Positions 24,761 through 32,239 of a stretch of 32,239 nt of DNA are shown here, piece by piece. How positions within the stretch are numbered: the stretch's first letter is position 1; each line of letters opens with the position of its first letter. The translations under genes were made by a program, and so were the position numbers. The notes beneath the pieces were generated by a model, which saw only the letters and a program-made list of their open reading frames with translations, was not told where the DNA came from and searched no databases. This DNA comes from Clostridia bacterium (lineage in GTDB: Bacteria; Bacillota_A; Clostridia; Christensenellales; Aristaeellaceae): contig JAFRJF010000152.1 of the NCBI GenBank assembly GCA_017432405.1, forward strand, positions 1 through 32,239. Direction: 5' to 3'.

Positions 24761-26483
24761 TCTCTCTGAGGAAAAATGGATTCGGGTACTTGAAGAAGAT
24801 GGAAGCATCAAAGAAGCAACTCTTCCGGAGGTCTTTGAAAAGGCTCATGTATATCCTGGCCTCGCAGGGGAAACACCCACACAAAACGTGGCGATACTGC
24901 GCTTCCTGATGGCTGTATTATATGCATCGCTGTTCAATCAGGACTATGAAACGCCGGACGATGCACTGAATGCCTGGTTCGAACTGTGGGATGCCGGTTG
25001 TTTTCCTATGGCCCCCATTACAGAGTATCTTGCACGGTGGCGGGAAAGGTTTTGGCTCTTCCATGATGAACGGCCCTTTTGCCAGGTTGCTGCCGGTCGG
25101 GATGGAATAACGATGGAGAATGCTGCCGGGAAGGCGGGATTGGAAAAGCCGGGAAAACCGACTGCCAAAGGCGTACAGAAGGCATCAAAGCTCAATGGTG
25201 CGATATTCGAGAGCGGAAATACAGATAAGCTCTTCAATATTGCGACAGGTTCCGGTAAAAACAGCCTTTCCTATTCTGAAGCTGCAAGGTGGTTGATACA
25301 TGTTATCGGTTTTGATGATGGTGGCATAAAGCCATACTACGAAAAGAACTCGTCGATGAATCACGCAGATGATTTAGCAAAGTGTACTGTGGCGTGGCTG
25401 GGAAGTATCAGCCCTGTGCACGCAGAGAGCGATACGTTGTTTAAAACACTGATGCTGAATATGGTAATGCTGAAAAACGGCGAGTATACGGACGAGGCCC
25501 TGTGGCCTCACCAGAGGCCAAGCTGGGAATATGACACGCCTCATACCGTTGAAATGACAGGCGTTCCGCTGCCGGACAACCCGGCAGAGCTGTGTACTTT
25601 CCTTTCCAGGCGCATCATGCTGATAAGGAGCGGTGAACGTGTTTTGGGATTTGTGCGCTATGTTGGGGAAGCGTTTGCCAGGGAGGCAGCTTCTACGGAG
25701 CAATGGTCGCTGTGGGTGATACCAAAGGCGAAGAAGGGCGAGGTGAGTCTTCCGGTTCCTCGGTCAAACAGGTTACCCGCACAGATGTGGCGTGAGATGG
25801 GTTCTCTGGTAGCTGTACGGGATGGCGATTATCCACCGGGTGTCGTAAGGTGGGTCAGGCTTCTGAGTAAGCCTGCTCAATCACCCCTGAGGGATGTAAT
25901 GTGTCGGTTCAGGTATGTTAAAGCACTTTATGACGTTGCGCAGTCTTCGAGCATGACTGAAATACTGGAAGACAGTCTGACGTTCAGTGTAGGCCTGTTG
26001 AGCGAGGCTGGGCGTGCCTGGCTTGAGCTGCTTGCAAGCGAGCTTGAGCTGTATAATCGGGTCGCTTGGCAGCTGGGTCTTTTGGCTGAACAGTTGTTGA
26101 GTGCGGAGGGCGGTAAGGTGTTTGAAGGTAAGAATAAACGTACCGATACAGCCGAAGCCTTAAGAATTGATGCTCAGGAGCGCTTTTTCTATATACTGGA
26201 TAAGCCGTTTCGCATATGGCTGCAGGGCCTTCGCGCAGAGGACGATTCTCAGACAAGACAGGAACGGATACAGCAGCTTCGAAGAATTGGAAGGCAGAAT
26301 GCCATGAAGTGTGGACGAGAGATGCTGGATCAGGTCAGTCCGTCCGCATATCGCAAGCGAGGAAAAGGCGAAGGAGAAAATCACAATACGGCCCCGGAGG
26401 CATGGCTGTTGTTTCGCAGGGCGATCAATAAACTGATTCAAGTGGATACAGATCAATCACCTGAAGGAGGTGCAGATATTTGA
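24744..26483 (+). CDS. cse1: Cascade large subunit Cse1 (CasA/Cas8e)
   Basis: 579 residues, somewhat above the ~500 of E. coli Cse1. The start MNPCFNLSEEKWIRVLEEDG is the family opening (N-terminal FNL...W sequence). The start at 24744 has AGGAGGT about 8 nt upstream and lies inside the end of cas3; an ATG nine codons earlier lacks a site. Cse1 reads the PAM in target DNA, helps unwinding and recruits Cas3. Typical segments include the region of Trp and Pro-rich motifs around LWPHQRPSWEYDTPH and a helical C-terminal bundle. The gene's stop overlaps the cse2 start by four bases. Confidence 0.93.
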   Translation: MNPCFNLSEEKWIRVLEEDGSIKEATLPEVFEKAHVYPGLAGETPTQNVAILRFLMAVLYASLFNQDYETPDDALNAWFELWDAGCFPMAPITEYLARWRERFWLFHDERPFCQVAAGRDGITMENAAGKAGLEKPGKPTAKGVQKASKLNGAIFESGNTDKLFNIATGSGKNSLSYSEAARWLIHVIGFDDGGIKPYYEKNSSMNHADDLAKCTVAWLGSISPVHAESDTLFKTLMLNMVMLKNGEYTDEALWPHQRPSWEYDTPHTVEMTGVPLPDNPAELCTFLSRRIMLIRSGERVLGFVRYVGEAFAREAASTEQWSLWVIPKAKKGEVSLPVPRSNRLPAQMWREMGSLVAVRDGDYPPGVVRWVRLLSKPAQSPLRDVMCRFRYVKALYDVAQSSSMTEILEDSLTFSVGLLSEAGRAWLELLASELELYNRVAWQLGLLAEQLLSAEGGKVFEGKNKRTDTAEALRIDAQERFFYILDKPFRIWLQGLRAEDDSQTRQERIQQLRRIGRQNAMKCGREMLDQVSPSAYRKRGKGEGENHNTAPEAWLLFRRAINKLIQVDTDQSPEGGADI

Positions 26484-27100
26484 GGACTCAGAAGGACATG
26501 ACGCGGCGAGTAGAGCTGGTGACGGAGAGCAAGCTGGAATGGCTTCTGAAGCGGGCATCCGAAAGCGTATGTCGCGCTACGCTCGCTCGGCTTCGTCGGG
26601 GCGTTGGACGAGCACCGGGGGAAATACCAGCCTTGTGGGGAATTCTGTTGCAGGATATGCCTGAAGATATGCAAGCCAGCGGCAGAACGGCCAGCCATCA
26701 GGAAATTGCCATTTATACAGCATTGACGCTCTTTGCAGTACACCAACAGGGCTGGAATCCGCAAAGTCGGCCGATGCATCAAAGGGATTGCACTCTTGGA
26801 GGCGCTATGGCAAGGCTCATTACACCAGGCGATGAGGATTCCAGAAACCGGGTTGAGAGGCGTTTCAGCCAGGCGGCTACTGCTTCAGATATGTCGGAGT
26901 TTTCCCATCATCTGAGGGGACTTGTACAGTTGCTTGGCGCGCAAGGTATACCATTGGACTGGGCAAGGCTTGCAGGACAAGTCTTTGCTTATCAGAATCC
27001 CGAACGCGTTGGCCAGGTGCGATTGCGCTGGGGCGAGGAGTTTTACACAGCAATAAACCGGGAAAAGGACAACCATGATGAGGAGGAAAAAACAGTATGA
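26480..27100 (+). CDS. cse2: Cascade small subunit Cse2 (CasB), TTG start
   Basis: 206 residues, all-helical and basic (many Arg), as usual for Cse2, which binds the displaced DNA strand in Cascade as a dimer. The start is read as TTG at 26480. AGGAGG ends 9 nt before it, and TTGA overlaps the cse1 stop, like the other junctions of this operon. An ATG at 26498 would shorten the protein by 6 residues and sit too far from the site. Segments typical of the family include ALTLFAVHQQGWNP and RRFSQAATASDMSEFSHHLR. Confidence 0.9.
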   Translation: MRTQKDMTRRVELVTESKLEWLLKRASESVCRATLARLRRGVGRAPGEIPALWGILLQDMPEDMQASGRTASHQEIAIYTALTLFAVHQQGWNPQSRPMHQRDCTLGGAMARLITPGDEDSRNRVERRFSQAATASDMSEFSHHLRGLVQLLGAQGIPLDWARLAGQVFAYQNPERVGQVRLRWGEEFYTAINREKDNHDEEEKTV

Positions 27101-28191
27101 ATACCAATTGCAAGTATCTTGACATTCATGTGCTTCAGAATGTGCCGCCGAGCTGCATCAACCGGGATGATACCGGAAGCCCAAAGACTGCTGTTTACGG
27201 TGGAACAACCCGGTCGCGCGTTTCTTCACAGGCTTGGAAACGGGCTGTGCGCCTGTACTTCAAGCAAAAGTTGGCCAGAGAGGACATAGGAGAACGAACA
27301 AAGCGCATCATTCCGATGGTCGCGGAGGAGATCGAACGCATTGATCCCTATGCGGATTCAATGAAGCTGGCGAGAAAGGTTCTGGAAGCGGGGGATATCG
27401 GCATCAAGGCAAAAAATGAAAAGAAGGATGACGCCAAAGCGGATTTGGAAGGAACAGGCGCACTGTTTTTCATGAGTCATCGGCAAGCGGAAGCTTTGGC
27501 GAAATTCGCAGTGCAGGTGCCGGAGAAGACATGGAAGAAGGATGACATCAAGGCAATCATTGCAAGCCGGCCTTCTGTGGATATGGCGCTGTTTGGGCGT
27601 ATGGTGGCCAGTGATCCATCGTTGAATATCGATGCTGCCTGCCAAGTTGCACATAGCATTTCAACGCATGCAGTGCGCAATGAGTTTGATTACTTTACGG
27701 CGGTGGACGATCGTTCGCCGGAAGATAATGCCGGGGCAGGGCATATTGGTACGGTAGAATTCAATTCCTCCGTGCTATATCGGTATGCGACAGTCAATTT
27801 GCGCGAGCTGAATGAAAGCCTGGAGGAAGGGGAGGCGATCGATGCTGTTTTGGCGTTTTCGGAAGCTTTCATCTGCTCCATGCCTACTGGAAAGCAGAAT
27901 ACCTTTGCAAATCGAACGCTGCCGGATGTGGTATATATCGCTTTGCGTGGCGATCAGCCGCTCAACCTGGTTGGCGCATTTGAAAAACCGGTGCGCGCAA
28001 ATGATGGATTGCTGGGACCGTCTGTCCGAGTGCTCGCGAACTATGCCAGATCCATATGTGAGAAATACGATATGCCACCCCTGATTGAATATGATCTGGG
28101 AGGTGATATTACGGGCCGTTCGTCGGGCGGTTTGAAGCGGATGCTTGAAGCGCTGGGCGAATACCTGAAACAACAGAGAGGAGTGCTTTAA
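27097..28191 (+). CDS. cas7e: Cascade backbone protein Cas7e (Cse4/CasC)
   Basis: 364 residues, normal for the family. The opening YLDIHVLQNVPPSCINRDD, followed by GSPKTAVYGGTTRSRVSSQAWKRAVR (written in parts), is the Cas7e signature for the crRNA-gripping RRM-like fold. Six copies form the Cascade spine along the guide. The ATG overlaps the cse2 stop (ATGA), and GAGGAGG precedes it. Its last base is shared with the cas5e start (TAATG). No missing segment is seen. Confidence 0.95.
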   Translation: MNTNCKYLDIHVLQNVPPSCINRDDTGSPKTAVYGGTTRSRVSSQAWKRAVRLYFKQKLAREDIGERTKRIIPMVAEEIERIDPYADSMKLARKVLEAGDIGIKAKNEKKDDAKADLEGTGALFFMSHRQAEALAKFAVQVPEKTWKKDDIKAIIASRPSVDMALFGRMVASDPSLNIDAACQVAHSISTHAVRNEFDYFTAVDDRSPEDNAGAGHIGTVEFNSSVLYRYATVNLRELNESLEEGEAIDAVLAFSEAFICSMPTGKQNTFANRTLPDVVYIALRGDQPLNLVGAFEKPVRANDGLLGPSVRVLANYARSICEKYDMPPLIEYDLGGDITGRSSGGLKRMLEALGEYLKQQRGVL

Positions 28192-28871
28192 TGGGCACAT
28201 TGCTTTTGCGGCTTGCCGCGCCGCTTCAGGCATGGGGCATTGATTCCAAATTCAATATTCGCCAGACGGGAAATGTACCAAGCAAAAGCGGCGTTGTAGG
28301 ATTGCTTGCGGCTGCGTTGGGGCGAACCAGGGACGAATCCGTAGAGGATCTGTCGTTCCTGCGCTTTGGTGTGCGCATTGTGCGCGAAGGAAGGCTGCTT
28401 TGCGATTATCATACCGTCAGCCGCAATCCGAACCCCCGTCCTGCCCTGAACAAGACCGATTATGTCACAAAGCGCTATTATCTGTCAGACGCGGTATTCA
28501 TTGTCGGCTTTGAATCGGACGATCGGGAATGCCTGCATCGAATGGATGATGCGATTCATGCACCGGCCTTTCCTCTATTTCTCGGAAGGCGCTCCTGCCC
28601 TCCGACATTCCCGATTTCATTGGGAATATCCGATGAGGGCTTGGAGCAGGCGCTGGTCGGAGCTCAATGTTCGGAGACAATGGTTGAAGCGGAATCTGGC
28701 AAACAGGTTCGCATGATTTTGGATGCGCCTCAAACGATGCGTACAACAGCTATGCTCAAGGATAAGCCGATCTCTTTTTCTTCCCGGAAGCGGGAACACG
28801 GCTTTAGAAGTGTGATCGAAGCTTATCAGTTTTCGTCCGAGCATGATCCATTTAGCGAATTGGAGGGATAA
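28191..28871 (+). CDS. cas5e: Cascade subunit Cas5e (CasD)
   Basis: 226 residues, normal. The RAMP-fold N-terminus reads TLLLRLAAPLQAWGIDSKFN and continues RQTGNVPSKSGVVGLLAAALGR, matching the Cas5e family (P-S-K-S-G-V-x-G-L-L). Cas5e caps the 5' handle of the crRNA in Cascade. The gene starts on the last base of the cas7e stop. A GAGGAG stretch ahead of that stop can serve as its ribosome site. Confidence 0.94.
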   Translation: MGTLLLRLAAPLQAWGIDSKFNIRQTGNVPSKSGVVGLLAAALGRTRDESVEDLSFLRFGVRIVREGRLLCDYHTVSRNPNPRPALNKTDYVTKRYYLSDAVFIVGFESDDRECLHRMDDAIHAPAFPLFLGRRSCPPTFPISLGISDEGLEQALVGAQCSETMVEAESGKQVRMILDAPQTMRTTAMLKDKPISFSSRKREHGFRSVIEAYQFSSEHDPFSELEG

Positions 28872-28873
28872 TC

Positions 28874-29500
28874 ATGTATATGACCCGTATGGAGCTGGAT
28901 CGTTCTCGCAGGGCGACAATACTGGCGCTTGCTTCCCCCAATAAACTGCATGGTGCCATAGAATCAAGCTTTTCTGGTGAGAGGCAGCGACGCCTATGGC
29001 GTATAGACGAGTTGAATGGCAAGTGCTATTTATTGGTAGTCAGTGAAGCCAAGCCGGATTTCAGCGCTGCCGCTGCCCAGTTTGCCCCGACGCCGGATTG
29101 CTGGGAGACGCGGGAATACGGCACTTTCTTGCAGCGAATAACCGTGGGTAGCCACTGGCACTTTCGGCTTTCAGCCAATCCCACCATTTCACATTCCAGA
29201 GAAGGTGAGAAACGGGGAAAGGTATACGCGCATGTTACAGCGGAACAGCAAAAAAACTGGCTCATGCAACGCGCCGCCAAGAGTGGCTTTCGACTGAAAG
29301 AAGATTATGAAGTCGTTAAGCGAGATACGCTGACCTTCTATAAAGGCGCGGATCGCAAGCGCGTGACACTGGGAGTTTGCGAGTATGAGGGATGGCTGGA
29401 AGTTACAGACGCAGATTTGATGCGGGCGGCTCTTACGAATGGAATCGGCCGAGGCAAGGCATATGGACTTGGACTTCTGACGATTGCACAGAGAATATAA
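28874..29500 (+). CDS. cas6e: CRISPR RNA endonuclease Cas6e (Cse3/CasE)
   Basis: 208 residues. It opens MYMTRMELDRSRRATILALA. His26 in NKLHGAIESSF sits at the place of the catalytic His of T. thermophilus Cse3 and E. coli CasE. The C-terminal glycine-rich loop GIGRGKAYGLGLL is typical of RAMP proteins. It cuts the repeat transcript below the CCCCGC/GCGGGG hairpin of the array and stays bound to it in Cascade. GGAGG lies at the end of cas5e. Confidence 0.94.
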   Translation: MYMTRMELDRSRRATILALASPNKLHGAIESSFSGERQRRLWRIDELNGKCYLLVVSEAKPDFSAAAAQFAPTPDCWETREYGTFLQRITVGSHWHFRLSANPTISHSREGEKRGKVYAHVTAEQQKNWLMQRAAKSGFRLKEDYEVVKRDTLTFYKGADRKRVTLGVCEYEGWLEVTDADLMRAALTNGIGRGKAYGLGLLTIAQRI

Positions 29501-29511
29501 GGGGAATTCGT

Positions 29512-30456
29512 ATGACAAAGGAAATGCCGGGAATCGTGCGTCCTGAATTGCAAGCATTGCCCCAGGTTGGCGACCGCATGACATTTCTCTATCTTGAACG
29601 ATGCGTTATCAACCGGGAGGATGGAGCGATTACAGTTAAGAATGAAAAGGGCGTCATTCACATACCTGCTGCAATGATAAGCGTATTGATGCTTGGACCA
29701 GGTACGACCATAACCCATCGCGCTATGGAATTGATAGGGGATACAGGCGTTAGTGCCATATGGGTTGGAGAGCGGGGCGTCAGGTATTATGCCGCGGGGC
29801 GTCCGCTTACCGGCAAAGCGAATCTGCTGCTCAAACAGGCGGAATTGGTTACCAATATGCGCTCTCATCTCGCAGTAGCCAAAAAAATGTATCAGATGAG
29901 ATTTCCCGAAGAGGACGTTAGCCATCTGACAATGCAACAGCTTCGTGGCAGGGAGGGGGCGCGTGTGCGTGGCATCTACCGCAAATGCGCTCGGGAATCC
30001 GGCGTGACATGGAATGGGAGAGATTACAATCCAGATGATTTTTCCGCAAGTGATTCCATAAATCAGGCCTTGTCGGCTGCTCATCAGTGTTTGTATGGGC
30101 TTGCAGCAGCGGTCATACAAGCATTGGGATGCTCTTTGGGTCTGGGCTTTGTTCATGTTGGGCATGAATTGTCATTTGTCTATGATATAGCAGATCTCTA
30201 CAAAGCCGAATTCAGTATTCCGATTGCCTTCAGATGTGTTGCGCAAGCTCCGGAGGATCTGTGTGGGACGGTTCGACGCGAGGTGCGCGACGCAATGGCA
30301 CACGGCAAGCTAATATCTCGCATGGTGCATGATTTGCAGTTTTTGCTGAATGGAGAAGAGAACATGGACGATAATGTGAATGTCGTTTATCTGTGGGACG
30401 ATCGATTTGGTAACATTCACAACGGAATCAACTTTGAGCGGGAGGGAGACGCGTGA
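29512..30456 (+). CDS. cas1: CRISPR adaptation integrase Cas1, type I-E
   Basis: 314 residues, close to the ~305 of E. coli Cas1. Metal-binding residues are in place: Glu148 in GREGARVRG, His215 in GFVHVGHEL and Asp225/Asp228 in FVYDIADLY, with the same spacing as E. coli E141/H208/D218/D221. It inserts new spacers at the leader end together with Cas2. The start at 29512 has AAGGGG about 8 nt upstream; the 40-residue upstream extension overlaps cas6e in another frame and is not Cas1-like. The stop overlaps the GTG start of the next gene. Confidence 0.95.
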   Translation: MTKEMPGIVRPELQALPQVGDRMTFLYLERCVINREDGAITVKNEKGVIHIPAAMISVLMLGPGTTITHRAMELIGDTGVSAIWVGERGVRYYAAGRPLTGKANLLLKQAELVTNMRSHLAVAKKMYQMRFPEEDVSHLTMQQLRGREGARVRGIYRKCARESGVTWNGRDYNPDDFSASDSINQALSAAHQCLYGLAAAVIQALGCSLGLGFVHVGHELSFVYDIADLYKAEFSIPIAFRCVAQAPEDLCGTVRREVRDAMAHGKLISRMVHDLQFLLNGEENMDDNVNVVYLWDDRFGNIHNGINFEREGDA

Positions 30457-31376
30457 TCGTTGTAACTCTGACGGATTGTCCCCCTGCCCTGCGTGGCGAC
30501 TTGAGTAAATGGCTACTTGAGATCAATACAGGTGTATATATTGGGCAGGTTAATGCGAGAGTACGGGACAAGCTGTGGCAAAGAATTACACAGAACATTA
30601 AGTGTGGCCGTGCAACTATGGTGTTTGATGCACAAAATGAACAAAGAATGGATTTCAGAATTCACAATACCTCCTGGGAAATTGTGGATTGTGATGGAAT
30701 TAAGCTTATAAGGCGGCCTTCGGAGCAACGGTTGGCGGAAATCAAGGATGCAGGAGAAGGTGTATTGGTGCCTGGCTTTTCGAATGCAGCCAAGTACTTA
30801 CAGCTAAGTAGATTACAAAAGTCCCAAGGAAAGACAAATGCTTCCAACGGAAAACTGAGGAAAGGCTGTGTTTCGAATTGCACGGTGGTGGATATCGAGA
30901 CGACAGGCTTGGATGCAGATAACGACAGCATCGTTGAAGTGGCTGCGTTGCGTGTGCGTAATCTGCAGCCTGTCGAGGAATATAGCGCGCTGATCCGGAT
31001 TGAGCGTTCTTTGCCTGACAGCATAATCCAATTAACGGGGATAACAGACGAAGCACTTGCAGAAAGCGGAATCCCTCTTTTTAAAGCGCTTCAATCATTG
31101 TTGGAATTTATAGGCGAGGATATTATGTTAATTCACAATGCATCCTTTGATCTTGCGTTTTTGAGAAACAACTTGGCACGGCAGGGTTTGCCGGCGCTGA
31201 ACAATAAATCATTGGATACTTGTCAGTTGGCACGAAAAGCTTTTCTGAATGTGTCCGATTACAAGTTGTCAACGCTGGCTCGCCATTACAGCATTGAGCA
31301 AGCAATTCAACATAGAGCATTGGAGGATTGCAGGGTAACCTTGGATGTCTACAAGGCCATTGCTCAAACTGAATGA
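30453..31376 (+). CDS. cas2: Cas2 fused to a DnaQ-like DEDDh exonuclease
   Basis: 307 residues. Residues 1-~95 are a type I-E Cas2 (VVTLTDCPPALRGDLSKWLL, then EINTGVYIGQV). After a ~45-residue linker, residues ~143-305 form a DEDDh 3'-5' exonuclease with all five residues: Asp147 and Glu149 (VVDIETTGL), Asp233 (HNASFDLAFL), His287 and Asp292 (HRALEDCRVT). Fused Cas2-DnaQ proteins are known, for example in S. thermophilus type I-E, where the exonuclease trims pre-spacers before integration. The GTG start overlaps the cas1 stop (GTGA). The gene ends 52 nt before the first repeat. Confidence 0.94.
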   Translation: MIVVTLTDCPPALRGDLSKWLLEINTGVYIGQVNARVRDKLWQRITQNIKCGRATMVFDAQNEQRMDFRIHNTSWEIVDCDGIKLIRRPSEQRLAEIKDAGEGVLVPGFSNAAKYLQLSRLQKSQGKTNASNGKLRKGCVSNCTVVDIETTGLDADNDSIVEVAALRVRNLQPVEEYSALIRIERSLPDSIIQLTGITDEALAESGIPLFKALQSLLEFIGEDIMLIHNASFDLAFLRNNLARQGLPALNNKSLDTCQLARKAFLNVSDYKLSTLARHYSIEQAIQHRALEDCRVTLDVYKAIAQTE

Positions 31377-31428
31377 AAACGACATAACTATCGCGAAAAA
31401 ACACTGGAAATACGGGATCTTTTTAAGT
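31377..31428 (+). promoter_or_regulatory. CRISPR leader
   Basis: These 52 AT-rich bases separate the cas2 stop from the first repeat, and in type I-E loci the leader lies here. No convincing array promoter is seen within it. The array may be read through from cas2 or from a weak promoter in its 3' end. Confidence 0.7.
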
Positions 31429-32239
31429 GTAGTCCCCGCACACGCGGGGGTGATCCCTAATTCGGCTGGCTGGCCTGAGGGCGATCCCTGTAGTCCCCGC
31501 ACACGCGGGGGTGATCCTAATGCAGGATTGAAAGATAGATAATTCATATTGTAGTCCCCGCACACGCGGGGGTGATCCCAGGCTCCAGCCCTGCATCTGC
31601 TCCAGCAGGGCGTAGTCCCCGCACACGCGGGGGTGATCCTCGCTTGTATGAGTCAAATTGATAGAACACAAGGTAGTCCCCGCACACGCGGGGGTGATCC
31701 TATCGCAAAGCATATAGGCGGCGCGAAATTCGAGTAGTCCCCGCACACGCGGGGGTGATCCCCGTTATACATCAGCTTTAGCAAGATTTTACCCGTAGTC
31801 CCCGCACACGCGGGGGTGATCCTGACATGCCCGTCGCCAGTGGGCGAGCGGAAGCGTAGTCCCCGCACACGCGGGGGTGATCCCTTGAAACCATGCTTGT
31901 AACTCATAACTGCCCCGTAGTCCCCGCACACGCGGGGGTGATCCTGATCGGATTAAGGATTTGGCGAACATGACGAAGTAGTCCCCGCACACGCGGGGGT
32001 GATCCCATTTCAATGATTCCAATACGATTCCAATACAAGTAGTCCCCGCACACGCGGGGGTGATCCCTGCGGAGCTATCCAAAAACAAGCGAATTTTGCG
32101 TAGTCCCCGCACACGCGGGGGTGATCCTACCCCCGTCCCGGTCTCCGCATATCGAAAGATGTAGTCCCCGCACACGCGGGGGTGATCCCCTGCGTCTGAA
32201 GAATGTTGATGTTCTTCCCTTGTAGTCCCCGCACACGCG
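31429..32239 (+). CRISPR. Type I-E CRISPR array, 13 full repeats plus one cut by the window edge
   Basis: The 28-nt repeats start GTAGTCCCCGC, continue ACAC and end GCGGGGGTGATCC; CCCCGC pairs with GCGGGG over ACAC. They begin at 31429 and then every 61 nt (31490, 31551, 31612, 31673, 31734, 31795, 31856, 31917, 31978, 32039, 32100, 32161, 32222). All full repeats are identical, and all 13 spacers are 33 nt. The repeat resembles the S. thermophilus type I-E (CRISPR4) repeat. With the leader on the cas2 side, the transcript runs on the plus strand and the newest spacers are nearest 31429. The array continues beyond the window. Confidence 0.98.

Noticed and set aside
31269..32175. Minus-strand open frames with repeated SPPRVRGL and ITPACAGTT segments
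   Set aside because: These are translations of the CRISPR repeats and are not proteins.
31457..32221. Self-targeting spacers or a protospacer in the window
   Set aside because: No spacer was seen to match the rest of the window by eye; a proper search was not possible.

Overview
The window looks like a piece of chromosome from a GC-rich, spore-forming Firmicute, probably an uncultured or gut-type Clostridia. The evidence is a SpoIIE-type phosphatase end, strong AGGAGG ribosome sites, consensus sigma-A promoters, and sugar ABC operons without their own ATPase gene. The genus cannot be read from the sequence.

Region 1 (1-7337) holds the 3' end of spoIIE, a zinc/corrinoid-type methyltransferase of the URO-D fold, and, divergent from it, a sugar ABC operon (binding protein plus two permeases). 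The second permease has an unusual ~265-residue membrane extension. A dCMP deaminase and an M24 peptidase follow.

Region 2 (7338-13243), mostly on the minus strand, holds a tyrosine/aspartate-rich membrane protein with five HxxxxC...CxxC modules and an operon kduI-dctP-dctQ-dctM. That operon joins uronate catabolism to a TRAP importer and has a consensus promoter overlapped by an operator-like palindrome. Two copies of a 72-nt palindromic element frame this region. Each lies 15-16 nt after a stop codon and in the same orientation relative to its upstream gene.

Region 3 (13244-21830) holds lon, divergent from a TetR-family regulator. The shared promoter carries two TTGACA-NN-TGTCAA palindromes. 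An amylosucrase and a second sugar ABC operon (binding protein and two normal-length permeases) follow, closed by a strong terminator.

Region 4 (21831-32239) is a complete type I-E CRISPR-Cas locus, visibly less GC-rich than the rest: cas3, cse1, cse2, cas7e, cas5e, cas6e, cas1, and a cas2 fused to a DEDDh (DnaQ-like) exonuclease. A short leader and an array of 28-nt repeats and 33-nt spacers follow and run off the window. All repeats seen are identical, and all 13 spacers begin with C or T. The genes overlap or almost touch and share one promoter at 21921-21949. The most unusual items are the paired 3'-UTR palindromic element, the five-module Cys/His membrane protein, the extended permease, and the shared operator between lon and the TetR gene.
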